Origin: Labilibacter sediminis
Lineage (GTDB): Bacteria; Bacteroidota; Bacteroidia; Bacteroidales; Marinilabiliaceae
Assembly (NCBI RefSeq): GCF_005877885.1
Contig: NZ_VCHY01000006.1
Location: forward strand, 248,001-312,000
Reading direction: 5' to 3'
Length of the DNA: 64,000 nt
Shown in pieces: positions 52,637-61,895 of this stretch. The position numbers and the translations under genes were made by a program. Every line of letters begins with the position of its first letter. Positions within the stretch are counted from its first letter, which is position 1. The notes beneath the pieces were generated by a model. The model was given only the letters and a program-made list of their open reading frames with translations, was not told the DNA's origin and did no database searches.

Positions 52637-54892
52637 ATGAACAGGTTAAGCTATTTATTCATATTAATGTTGCTGGCTGTTATAATGCCATCTGAAGCAA
52701 AAAAGAAAAAAGGTAGTAGTGTCGCCCCTAAAGGCATTAGCGAAAGGGTAGATAGTTTATTACAATTAATGACATTAGAGGAGAAAATTGGTCAAACAGT
52801 TTTATTTACCAGTCGTTGGGATGTAACAGGGCCGGTATTGCGCGATGGAGAAGAGGATGCCATTAAGTCAGGACAGTGTGGAAATATTTTTAATGCACAT
52901 ACTGCGGAGTATACGCGGAAACTTCAAAAAATGGCTGTTGAGGAAACGCGTTTGGGAATTCCTTTACTTTTTGGATATGATGTTATTCACGGGCACCAAA
53001 CATTGGCTCCTATTTCATTAGGGGAGTCAGCAAGCTGGGATTTAGAGTTGATTGAAAAAAGTGCTCGTATGGCTGCACGTGAGGCTGCAGCTTGTGGCCT
53101 TCACTGGACTTTTGCGCCTATGGTTGATATTGGTCGTGATCCTCGTTGGGGACGCGTTTCTGAAGGAGCCGGTGAAGATCCTTATTTAGGAATAGAGATT
53201 GCAAAAGCACGAGTTAAAGGGTTTCAGGGTGACGATCTGGCCGACAAAGAAACGGTTTTGGCCTGTGTAAAACATATGGCGGCATACGGAGCAGCGCAAG
53301 CCGGACGTGACTACAATAGTGTTGATATGTCGGAACGTGTATTACGTGAAACATATTTGCCTGCATATAAAGCTGCTATTGATGCAGGAGCCAGAACGGT
53401 CATGACTTCTTTTAATGATTTAGATGGAGTTCCGGCAACAGCTAATTCATTTCTATTAAAAGATATTCTTCGTGATGAATGGGGGTTTGATGGAATGGTA
53501 GTGACAGATTATACTGCCATCAATGAGTTGATACCTCATGGTGTTGCAAAAGATGAGTATGATGCAGGTGTACTTGCTATGAAGGCCGGTGTGGATATGG
53601 ATATGGAAGGTGGCATTTATATGGACCATCTTAAAAAAGCCATAGAAAATGGAGATGTTGCAATGGAGGAGTTGGATAATGCTGTTCGTAACGTGCTAGC
53701 TTTAAAATTTGAGTTGGGGATTATGGATGATCCATATAGATATTGCGATGAAGAAAGGGAAAAAGAGGAGGTTTTAAGTGCGCAAAATCGTGAAACAGCC
53801 TATCAAATGGCGGCTAAGTCATGTGTGTTATTGAAGAACGATAATTCAGCTCTTCCAATAAATGCAAATGAAAAGGTTGCAGTAATAGGTCCTTTGGCTA
53901 ATTCTAAACGCGATTTACTTGGTTCGTGGAAAGCAGCAGGTAAGCCACAAAGTGTTCAAGCTACTATATTAGATGCTATCATTAAAAACGGAGGTAGCGA
54001 AAATGTTACCTTTTCTAAAGGTTGCGACATCAATACAGATAATAAGGCAGGATTTGCAAAGGCTATAGAGCAGGCTAAAAAAGCAGATAAAGTAATCATG
54101 GTGATGGGTGAAAAGTGGAGTATGTCAGGAGAAGCTGCATGTCGTACAAATCTGGATTTTCCAGGGGTGCAACCTGAATTAATTCAGGAAATTACCGCTC
54201 TGGGTAAGCCGGTTGTGTTGGTGTTTATGACAGGTAGGGCTATGACAATTCAAAAAGAAAGCGAATCAGTTGATGCTTTGTTAAATGTATGGTATCCAGG
54301 TGTAGAAGGAGGAAGGGCTGTTGCTGATATTTTATATGGTAAGGAAAATCCTTCAGGGAAACTAACAATGACATTCCCAAGAAACGTAGGTCAAATTCCA
54401 ATCTTTTATAGTTATAAAAGAACAGGGCGACCATTTGATCCTTCAAAACCAAAAGATACTTATAAGTCAAGATATTTAGATGTGCAGAATACACCACTTT
54501 TTCCATTTGGTTATGGATTAAGTTATACTCAGTTTGAATATTCTGATATTACTATTAGTAATTCGGAGTTAGTCAGCGGAAATTCAATTGAGGTTAGTGT
54601 TTCTGTAACCAACTCAGGTAATTATGATGGCGAAGAAGTGGTGCAACTTTATATCTGGGATCAGGTAGCTTCCGTAACTCGTCCGGTTAAAGAATTAAAA
54701 GGATTTAAAAAAGTAAAAATTAATAAAGGAGATACACAAAAAGTAAACTTTACTATTAATGAAGAAGATCTGAAGTTTTATCGAAAAGATATGACTTTTG
54801 GTGCTGAAGATGGTCAATTCACCATTTATATAGGAAGTGATTCAGATGCTTCTAACAGTGTTGAATTTTCATTAACAGGAGTAAAACTTTAA
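52637..54892 (+). CDS. GH3 beta-glucosidase-like enzyme (copy 2)
   Basis: A 751-residue family 3 glycoside hydrolase with a signal peptide (ends PSEA, about 21) followed by a lysine patch (KKKKGSS). The nucleophile is Asp291 in VVTDYTAINEL; the probable acid/base is Glu499 in SMSGEAACRTN; the C-terminal Fn3-like domain begins around VSVSVTNSGNYDGEEVVQLYI. It is clearly a paralogue of the 27928 GH3 (LTLEEKIGQ, DPRWGRV.EGAGED, ACxKHxxxYGAAQAGRDY), but lacks its lipobox, so it is likely soluble periplasmic. It lies between the serine hydrolase and, 11 bp downstream, a sulfatase. Confidence 0.92.
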   Translation: MNRLSYLFILMLLAVIMPSEAKKKKGSSVAPKGISERVDSLLQLMTLEEKIGQTVLFTSRWDVTGPVLRDGEEDAIKSGQCGNIFNAHTAEYTRKLQKMAVEETRLGIPLLFGYDVIHGHQTLAPISLGESASWDLELIEKSARMAAREAAACGLHWTFAPMVDIGRDPRWGRVSEGAGEDPYLGIEIAKARVKGFQGDDLADKETVLACVKHMAAYGAAQAGRDYNSVDMSERVLRETYLPAYKAAIDAGARTVMTSFNDLDGVPATANSFLLKDILRDEWGFDGMVVTDYTAINELIPHGVAKDEYDAGVLAMKAGVDMDMEGGIYMDHLKKAIENGDVAMEELDNAVRNVLALKFELGIMDDPYRYCDEEREKEEVLSAQNRETAYQMAAKSCVLLKNDNSALPINANEKVAVIGPLANSKRDLLGSWKAAGKPQSVQATILDAIIKNGGSENVTFSKGCDINTDNKAGFAKAIEQAKKADKVIMVMGEKWSMSGEAACRTNLDFPGVQPELIQEITALGKPVVLVFMTGRAMTIQKESESVDALLNVWYPGVEGGRAVADILYGKENPSGKLTMTFPRNVGQIPIFYSYKRTGRPFDPSKPKDTYKSRYLDVQNTPLFPFGYGLSYTQFEYSDITISNSELVSGNSIEVSVSVTNSGNYDGEEVVQLYIWDQVASVTRPVKELKGFKKVKINKGDTQKVNFTINEEDLKFYRKDMTFGAEDGQFTIYIGSDSDASNSVEFSLTGVKL

Positions 54893-54903
54893 ACACACTA
54901 CCC

Positions 54904-56457
54904 ATGCAAAAAATAGCTAAAATATTATTTACGGTCGCTTTATTTGTTTCGGCAATAAACCTGACCTCATGTGAAGCTGTTGCTGAGAAGAAACAGCCCA
55001 ATATAATACTGATTACTTCAGATGATCATGCCATACAAGCCATTGGTGCCTATGGTCATGAATTGTCTAAGTTGGCACCAACGCCAAATATCGATCGTAT
55101 TGCTACCAATGGTGCTTTATTTACTAAAGCTTTTTGTACTAATTCGTTATGCGGTCCAAGTAGAGCAACTATATTAACAGGTAAGTTTAGTCATATAAAT
55201 GGCTTTACCCGTAACCGCGACAAGTTTGATCAAAATCAACCAACTTTTCCTAAGTATTTACAAAAGGCAGGTTACGAAACAGCGTTGGTTGGAAAATGGC
55301 ATTTAAAAGGAGTGCCAACCCAGGGATTTGATTACTGGAGTGTGTTAAATGATCAGGGTGAGTATTATAACCCGGACTTTATTACCGGAAAAGATACTGT
55401 GATGAATATGGGGTATGCAACGGATTTAATTACAGATAAATCTTTGAACTGGTTGCAGAAACAAAGAGATACAGATAAGCCGTTTATGTTGATGGTGCAA
55501 AATAAGGCTCCACATCGTAACTGGTGGCCTGCTGAGCGTCATTATAATATGTACGATTCCGTTTCATTCCCGGTACCGGATACTTATTTTGATGATTATA
55601 AAGGCAGAGTTGCTGCCAAAAGGCAAAAGATGAATATCTATAGAGATATGTATGAGGGACATGATTTAAAAATGACTGTTTCGGCAGGAGTAGATAGTTT
55701 TAGGTATGATCCCTGGCCTCACTTATTTAACAGGGCGACAGAAGAACAAAAAGAGCGTTTTTGGAACGCCTATCGACCAATAAATGAAGCTTTCCATAAA
55801 ATGGACTTGAATGAAAAGGAACTCGCCTTATGGAAGTATCAGCGTTATTTACAGGATTATATGGCTACTATTGCTTCAGTAGATGAAAATGTAGGTAGAA
55901 TATTAGATTATCTGGAAGAAAGTGGATTGGCAGAAAATACGATTGTGATTTATACATCCGACCAGGGATTTTATTTAGGAGAGCATGGATTCTTTGATAA
56001 GAGATTTATGTATGAAGAGTCGTTTAGAACTCCGCTTTTAATACAATACCCTAAAACAGTTGAGCCGGGTATTGTCATTGATAAAATGGTTCAGAATTTA
56101 GATTTTGCTGAAACTATTCTTGATTATTGTGGAATTGAAATTCCTAAAGATATGCAAGGTGTATCTTTAAAACCTCTTTTGCAACAGGAGGAAGTTGATC
56201 AATGGCGCGATGCTTTGTACTATCACTTTTATGAGTTTCCTGGTTTTCATGCTGTTCGTCGTCACTACGGTGTGCGCACAGAACGTTATAAACTAATGTA
56301 TTTCTATCATCAAATGGAGAAATGGGAATTGTATGATTTAGAGTCGGATCCATCAGAAGTTAACAACCTGTATGGTAAGCCTGGGTATGAAACCATTACC
56401 CGAGAACTGAAAAAGAAGTTGTCGGAACTTCAAAAACAATACAAAGAAAATATATAA
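54904..56457 (+). CDS. S1-type sulfatase, GlcNAc-6-sulfatase-like, lipoprotein
   Basis: A 517-residue lipoprotein (lipobox LTSC, Cys23). The formylglycine motif is C83-G-P-S-R87 (ATILTGKFSH); TSDDHAIQAIGAYG carries the metal ligands; GKWHLKG, NKAPHRNWWP and YTSDQGFYLGEHGFFDKR are further landmarks. The layout with LNDQGEYYNPDF and MVQNLDFAETILDYCGIEIP is typical of bacterial sulfatases related to N-acetylglucosamine-6-sulfatase (from memory), suggesting 6-O-desulfation. It is related to the catalytic half of the 6409 sulfatase. The stop codon overlaps the first base of an inverted-repeat element at 56457. Confidence 0.87.
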   Translation: MQKIAKILFTVALFVSAINLTSCEAVAEKKQPNIILITSDDHAIQAIGAYGHELSKLAPTPNIDRIATNGALFTKAFCTNSLCGPSRATILTGKFSHINGFTRNRDKFDQNQPTFPKYLQKAGYETALVGKWHLKGVPTQGFDYWSVLNDQGEYYNPDFITGKDTVMNMGYATDLITDKSLNWLQKQRDTDKPFMLMVQNKAPHRNWWPAERHYNMYDSVSFPVPDTYFDDYKGRVAAKRQKMNIYRDMYEGHDLKMTVSAGVDSFRYDPWPHLFNRATEEQKERFWNAYRPINEAFHKMDLNEKELALWKYQRYLQDYMATIASVDENVGRILDYLEESGLAENTIVIYTSDQGFYLGEHGFFDKRFMYEESFRTPLLIQYPKTVEPGIVIDKMVQNLDFAETILDYCGIEIPKDMQGVSLKPLLQQEEVDQWRDALYYHFYEFPGFHAVRRHYGVRTERYKLMYFYHQMEKWELYDLESDPSEVNNLYGKPGYETITRELKKKLSELQKQYKENI

Positions 56458-56719
56458 CCTGAGTTCGATTAAAATTAAAGAGCTCAGATTTCATTAGATG
56501 ATTAATTTACAATGTAAATTTTCGAGACATAGCGAGCTATGGTGAGAAAATTTAAAGCAGTAAATGGATTATTTAATGAAAAGCGCACAGATTCCACTTA
56601 TAAACATCCATTTTCTGCGTCATATTTGTTAGTCATAGCCCGCTATGTCGTCACAAATATTTCTTGAAACTAAATGTTTATAAGCAGTCTGAGCCAATAA
56701 TTTTATATCGAACTCAGGT
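56457..56719. mobile_element. MITE-like element with terminal inverted repeats
   Basis: A 263-bp non-coding element. The left end starts ACCTGAGTTCGAT then TAAAATTA; the right end is its complement with one extra base (ATCGAACTCAGGT). ATATA flanks both sides and may be a target duplication. Inside are several nested hairpins, for example CATAGC-GAG-CTATG near 56530, CATAGC-CC-GCTATG near 56640, and paired ATATTTGT/ACAAATAT and CTTATAAACAT/ATGTTTATAAG. No reading frame is present. The left end supplies the last base of the upstream gene's TAA. Confidence 0.75.
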
Positions 56720-56757
56720 ATATAGGTAAAATACCTTGTATATGGTGGGTAAACTAT

Positions 56758-56800
56758 CAAAGGCAGATTGATTGTTTTAAGGACAATCAGTTTGTCTTTG
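56758..56800. other. Long imperfect hairpin upstream of the 56893 sulfatase
   Basis: Arms 56758-56775 (CAAAGGCAGATTGATTGT) and 56783-56800 (ACAATCAGTTTGTCTTTG) pair over about 16 of 18 positions with a 7-nt loop. No T-run follows. It may belong to the 5' leader of the downstream sulfatase mRNA. Confidence 0.55.
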
Positions 56801-56892
56801 AACAATAAGCGTTATATTATTAGTTAAGTAGGTGCTTATTGAGTTTATTTTAATTGCCTTTAAAATAATGCATGTAAAGCAATTCGAAACTT

Positions 56893-58677
56893 ATGAAAAA
56901 TTCTATTTTTTTATTCCTGTTTATATGGGTTTTAGCTATCCAGGCAAGTGCTCAACAAAAGCCTAATATTATCGTTATTTTGGCCGATGATTTAGGAAAT
57001 GCTGACGTTGGATACCATGATCAGTTAAAAGATATACCTACTCCAAATATCGATCAATTGGCAAAATCAGGCGTTCGGTTTGATGCAGGTTATGTAACAG
57101 CTCCGGTTTGTGGCCCATCACGAGCAGGGTTACTATCAGGTCAGTATCAACAATCTTTCGGATTTGATGATAATCCTGGTCCTTTTAGAGCAGGAAAAGG
57201 GATACACGCTGGTATACCTACATCGGTTTCTATCATTCCGGAGTATTTAAAACCTTTGGGTTATCAAACAGCCTGTATTGGTAAATGGCATGTGGGACAC
57301 GAAACAGATGAGCACTTTCCAACCAATCGCGGATTCGACTATTTTTTTGGTTTTTTAGGTGGGGCAGCTAATTATTATCCGGAAAATAATGTTGAAAGAA
57401 CGCTTTTTAAAAATACAAAACCTGTTGAAAAAGAAGATGAGTATTTAACAGATGCATTTGGAAGGGAAGCAGCTGAATATATCAATACAAATAAGGACAA
57501 GCCTTTTTTTATATATGTAGCGTTTAATGCGGTACATGGCCCTCTTCAAACTCCGCCGGAAAATTATACAAAGGAATTTGCGCATATGCCTGAAGGTAAA
57601 AGAGCAATACTTTGTGCCATGCAATATGCCATGGATGTAAATGTGGGTAAAATTATAACAGCACTTGATGATAATGACTTGCGCGAAAATACCTTGGTGT
57701 TTTTTGTGAGCGATAACGGAGGTAAAATCAAAGGAAATTATTCATATAACAATCCCTATAAGGGTGAAAAAGGAACCTTGTACGAAGGAGGTATTCGATT
57801 ACCGTTTTGTGTTTCCTGGCCTCAGGCATTTCCTAAGGGAATTACATATGAGCACCCGGTATCTACTTTAGATATTTTACCAACAATTTTAAGCGCTGTT
57901 GATGGTCAAATTAATGAAGGTTTGAATGGTGTTAACCTGGAGCCTTATCTTAATAATAAAATCGAATCAACTCCGCATAACTATATGTACTGGCGCATAA
58001 ATAACAAGTGGGCAGTTCGAAATAGAGAATGGAAGTTGGTGTACAATGATAAAAATGCAGATCCGGAGTTGTATCATATAATTATGGATAAATCAGAAAC
58101 GAATGAGTGTTCTGCAGAATATCCCCAAGTGGTAGAGGAATTAAAGGCTAAGTATGACGTGTGGTCGAAAAAAGCAGGCAGTCCAAAATGGGGATGGAAT
58201 CCAAAAGTGGGGAAGATTGTTCGTCATCCAAATGAAGATTTTGAGGGAATTAGTACAGAGCATTTTGTTGCTAAAGGATCCGGTGTTTCAGTTGTCTATT
58301 CAAAAAATCCTTTTGTTAAAGTAGGCAATGAAAGCGAAAATGTGTTAGAAATTATTCCCGGATCGAAAAAAAACATAAATGAATTTGGCACTTCAGCTAG
58401 GGTTATGCAGTTTCAAAAGCGTTATCGGTATATGTGTGCTAAAATACATTTAACTGAGCAATGTGATATTTATGCAGTATTAAAAGGTAAAAATGTTTTG
58501 AAGGTAAAAAGTATGAATAAAAACATTGAAGAAAATGCCTGGCAAAACGTAGTCTTTGATTTTCGTGAATTTAAAGGACCTGTAAATAATTTAAGTATAT
58601 TGTTTAAAACTAAAAAAGGAGAAAAAATGTCATCAATTTATATTGATGATGTTCATTTTTGTGATAATATTAAATGA
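56893..58677 (+). CDS. S1-type sulfatase with C-terminal CBM-like module
   Basis: A 594-residue protein with a signal peptide (ends ASA-Q, about 21). The catalytic domain (about 23-435) has LADDLGNADVGY, formylglycine motif C73-G-P-S-R77 (AGLLSG), GKWHVGH and FVSDNGGK. The C-terminal module (about 450-594) starts HPNEDFEGI, contains VVYSKNPF...ESENVLEI and ends IYIDDVHFCD, the same layout as the modules in 32147, 5476 and 8942. Unlike 32147, there is no T9SS tail, so it is probably periplasmic. The shared catalytic sequence with 32147 (GFLGGAANYYPENN vs GFLGGASSYFPGDN) suggests a duplication that split into extracellular and intracellular forms. Confidence 0.88.
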   Translation: MKNSIFLFLFIWVLAIQASAQQKPNIIVILADDLGNADVGYHDQLKDIPTPNIDQLAKSGVRFDAGYVTAPVCGPSRAGLLSGQYQQSFGFDDNPGPFRAGKGIHAGIPTSVSIIPEYLKPLGYQTACIGKWHVGHETDEHFPTNRGFDYFFGFLGGAANYYPENNVERTLFKNTKPVEKEDEYLTDAFGREAAEYINTNKDKPFFIYVAFNAVHGPLQTPPENYTKEFAHMPEGKRAILCAMQYAMDVNVGKIITALDDNDLRENTLVFFVSDNGGKIKGNYSYNNPYKGEKGTLYEGGIRLPFCVSWPQAFPKGITYEHPVSTLDILPTILSAVDGQINEGLNGVNLEPYLNNKIESTPHNYMYWRINNKWAVRNREWKLVYNDKNADPELYHIIMDKSETNECSAEYPQVVEELKAKYDVWSKKAGSPKWGWNPKVGKIVRHPNEDFEGISTEHFVAKGSGVSVVYSKNPFVKVGNESENVLEIIPGSKKNINEFGTSARVMQFQKRYRYMCAKIHLTEQCDIYAVLKGKNVLKVKSMNKNIEENAWQNVVFDFREFKGPVNNLSILFKTKKGEKMSSIYIDDVHFCDNIK

Positions 58678-58710
58678 TTGTGTGAATTATCATGACGAAG
58701 CTACTTATTA

Positions 58711-58781
58711 AATAAACATACTAATATCACAAGTTTTTTGATTCATAAGGTTTAATATACTTGTGATTAAGTATGTTTATT
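58711..58781. terminator. Long inverted repeat, probable terminator
   Basis: Arms 58711-58734 and 58759-58781 (AATAAACATACT...CACAAGT and its complement) pair almost completely with a 24-nt loop, then TTT. It lies 34 bp after the 56893 sulfatase. A smaller repeated ACTTAAGT occurs just after it, before the regulator gene. Confidence 0.55.
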
Positions 58782-58898
58782 TTGTCTTGAACTTAAGTCG
58801 TAAACTTAAGTTTAATTAAAGCTTTAAAGCTCATATTTTATTTAGCCAGATTTTATTTAGCTTTATAGTTAAATCTACCATTGAAAAGAAATAAAAGA

Positions 58899-61781
58899 AT
58901 GCGAAATAAAAGTGCTTTATTTTTATTAGTTCTGTTTATGGGTGTGAATACCTGTATGTGGGCAAATAATTTTAAAATACCTCAAGTAACTACCTTCTAT
59001 AAACATCAATACCATGCAAGTAACCGTAACTGGGGGGTGGCTCATGGTAAAGATGGTTATGTATATATTGGCAACGAAAAAGGTTTGCTGAGTTTTGATG
59101 GTGTTAATTGGAAGTTATATGAACTTCCCAACCATTCACGCGTTCGTTCCATTTGCGTATCTTCAAAAGGAATAATTTATACAGGCTCTGCTGCTGAAAT
59201 AGGATATTGGAAGAGAGATAAAAGTGGGGAGTTAAAGTATACTTCTTTAAAACCTAAAATGGTTGGTCTTACCTTTCATAATCAGGATATATGGCGAATA
59301 TTTGAGGATGAGAAAAAGCAAATTATTTTTCAGGGATTTTCACTGATTCTTAAGTATAACGGGCATCAGGTGGCAAGTGTAGATATGGATGCGCCACCTT
59401 CATTAATGGTAGAATTTAATGATCGTCTCATTGGAGGAACACGAAGAGGAAATTTAGTAGAGTTAACTGAATTTGGGTTAAGTAATATTCTTCATTCTGA
59501 ATATTTACGAGGCTCGTTTGTTAAAGCTGTGTTGCCGCTTAGCAAGCAGGCATCAATAATTGCAACAAATAATAAAGGTTTCTTTATTTGGGAAAATAGT
59601 GAGTTAAAACCATGGCAATGCGAGGCCAATGATGTGATAGCTTCAGAGGGAATTAATTGTGCGCTTAGCCAAAATGGTTACTATTATATCGGAACAGTTA
59701 ACTCAGGTATTTATGTGGTAAATACAAAGGGTAAAATTTTGTATCAAATCAACAGTAAGAATCACTTACAGGATAATACCATTTTATTTATGCAATTTGA
59801 TGATCACCAGCGTTTATGGTTTACAATGAGTGTTGGTGTTGGGTATGCAGAGTTAAATAATCCGTTAAATTTAATCATAGATCATTCGCGTAATATAGGA
59901 GCTGTACATGATGTAGCGTTTTTTAATGATAAGCTCTATCTGGCCACCAACAAAGGGGTTTTTTATACAAATTTCCCCAAAGGAAGCACCTTAACGTCAT
60001 TCCGGGATTTTCATTCAATTCCGGAATTAATTGGTTTAGCATGGTCAATAAAGGTTATTGATAACCAGTTATTATGCGGACATAATAAAGGAACCTTTCT
60101 TATATCAGAAAAAGGTGTAAAAAGAATATCCCGAATAACGGGAGGAAAAAGTTATCAATTATTTAAAATTAAAAATAACTCGTATGTGGTACAAAATACG
60201 TATACTGAGTTGGTTGTATTTAAAAAAGATGAAAATAGGGAGTGGGTATTTAACTCTGTTATAAGTGGGTTTTATGAACCTACATTTGATATAGCGGTTG
60301 ATCATAAGAATCAAATTTGGGCACAACACATTCGTAAAAATGAACTTTATAGTCTTCGCTTACAAGAAAATTTAAGGGATGCATACAGTTACAATGTGTA
60401 TAGACAGGAGCAAGGACTTCCATTGGATATGAGCAGTCAGATTGCTGAATTCAATAATCGTATAGTTATTACTAGTTCTAATGGTTTGTATACTTACGAC
60501 CAGCTAAAGGATTCTATCGTTTATTATGATGAGATAAATAAGCAACTTGGAGAATATAAAAGTGCTTCTAAGATTAAAAAGCAAAGTGAGAACTTTTATT
60601 GGTTTATAAAGGGGGCAAGTATTGCATTATATGATTTTTCAACAGAAAACGCGGGTAAAATATTTCAGTATTCATTCGATGAACCTCATGTTGGTTTGGT
60701 AGAGCGTTTCGAAAATATTGTGTCAATAGAATCCATCGGAAGCTTTATATGTTTAGAGAATGGTATTGCGTTTATTAGTGATGATAATCTTAAATTGTTT
60801 AACCAAAAACAAAGTAGCGCTTCATTTGCGTTAAATGTAAGAGGTAGTTATAGTTTAAGAGGTAAGAAAGATGAGCATACACTTCGAATAAAGAATTCCA
60901 CAATATTGGAACTTCCATATAAACATAGTGAGGTTAAATTAAATATTGCTACGCTTGCAGCACCAGGTAAAATACTTCATTTAAAATATACTATTGAGAA
61001 TGATGAAGAAAAGGAAGTACATTATACAACAAACCCGGACGCCCTGTTGAATAGGTTAAAACCAGGTCGCTCAAAAGTAAGCATTGAAGTGGTGGATATG
61101 CAGAGAAACGACGTTGAACCGCTAACTTTTTTTATAGAAGTAGAAAAACCGTTTTATCTTAAGCTGAGATTTTTATTAATATTTGGGGTTGTTTTAGTGT
61201 TGGTGATTTTTACCTCGTATTATCGTTTTAAACGTAATCTTAATAAATACATAAAGGATCATAAAGCAGAAGGAAATAATTTAATTGAGCCGAAAAAAAT
61301 TGGAGTTGAGGATTTACTTCACCAGAAAGAGATGCTGGAGGAAAAAGTAAATGCACAAAATAACCAGATTGCTACGGGAGCTCTTAATAGCATTAGAAAT
61401 AAAGAGGTGCTTACCTTTTTAAAGAGTGAGTTAACGGAGCAAAAAGAAATATTAGGTGTCAGGTATCCGGATAAGTACTATAAAAAACTTGTTGATTTAA
61501 TAGATACCAATATTCATGTTGAAGATGACTGGGTTGTTTTTGAAAAACATTTTGATGAGGCAAATGGTAATTTCTTTAGCAAACTAAAAGAAGAGTTTCC
61601 TCAATTAACACCAAGAGACTTGCGTTTATGCGCTTATTTAAAGATGAACCTGTCGAGTAAAGAAATATCTCCTTTACTTAATATTTCAGAACGAAGTGTT
61701 GAAGTTCATCGATATCGTTTAAGGAAAAAACTAAATCTTTCTTCAAATAGTAATTTGTCGGATTTTATGATTGCATACTAA
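58899..61781 (+). CDS. Membrane one-component regulator: beta-propeller, Y_Y_Y, TM, LuxR-type HTH (paralogue 2)
   Basis: A 960-residue paralogue of 35139. The ATG at 58899 is preferred to TTG 58881 because it starts directly at the signal sequence. Propeller blades run from about residue 30 (ASNRNWGVAHGKDGYVYIGNE) to 690, a degenerate Y_Y_Y domain follows (LHLKYTIENDEEKEVHY), then a TM helix (about 765-785, LLIFGVVLVLVIF), a coiled coil and a LuxR-type HTH (LTPRDLRLCAYLKMNLSSKEISP, SVEVHRYRLRKKLNL). The recognition helix is nearly identical to that of 35139, so both probably read the same DNA motif while sensing different ligands. It is transcribed with the PUL strand. Confidence 0.9.
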   Translation: MRNKSALFLLVLFMGVNTCMWANNFKIPQVTTFYKHQYHASNRNWGVAHGKDGYVYIGNEKGLLSFDGVNWKLYELPNHSRVRSICVSSKGIIYTGSAAEIGYWKRDKSGELKYTSLKPKMVGLTFHNQDIWRIFEDEKKQIIFQGFSLILKYNGHQVASVDMDAPPSLMVEFNDRLIGGTRRGNLVELTEFGLSNILHSEYLRGSFVKAVLPLSKQASIIATNNKGFFIWENSELKPWQCEANDVIASEGINCALSQNGYYYIGTVNSGIYVVNTKGKILYQINSKNHLQDNTILFMQFDDHQRLWFTMSVGVGYAELNNPLNLIIDHSRNIGAVHDVAFFNDKLYLATNKGVFYTNFPKGSTLTSFRDFHSIPELIGLAWSIKVIDNQLLCGHNKGTFLISEKGVKRISRITGGKSYQLFKIKNNSYVVQNTYTELVVFKKDENREWVFNSVISGFYEPTFDIAVDHKNQIWAQHIRKNELYSLRLQENLRDAYSYNVYRQEQGLPLDMSSQIAEFNNRIVITSSNGLYTYDQLKDSIVYYDEINKQLGEYKSASKIKKQSENFYWFIKGASIALYDFSTENAGKIFQYSFDEPHVGLVERFENIVSIESIGSFICLENGIAFISDDNLKLFNQKQSSASFALNVRGSYSLRGKKDEHTLRIKNSTILELPYKHSEVKLNIATLAAPGKILHLKYTIENDEEKEVHYTTNPDALLNRLKPGRSKVSIEVVDMQRNDVEPLTFFIEVEKPFYLKLRFLLIFGVVLVLVIFTSYYRFKRNLNKYIKDHKAEGNNLIEPKKIGVEDLLHQKEMLEEKVNAQNNQIATGALNSIRNKEVLTFLKSELTEQKEILGVRYPDKYYKKLVDLIDTNIHVEDDWVVFEKHFDEANGNFFSKLKEEFPQLTPRDLRLCAYLKMNLSSKEISPLLNISERSVEVHRYRLRKKLNLSSNSNLSDFMIAY

Positions 61782-61895
61782 CCTCAAATTTTAAGAGTTG
61801 CAAGATGAAAAGTTGCGTTGGTTATTATGTAATGTAAGAACTCTTTTGTAGTTTAAGCGTTTATAAAAAATATAGTCGTTAGTAAACATTCCTTT

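Noticed and set aside
56737-56745. TGTATATGG as an operator for the 56893 sulfatase
   Set aside because: The box has an inserted AT and no TAnnTTTG element occurs 71-93 bp downstream.
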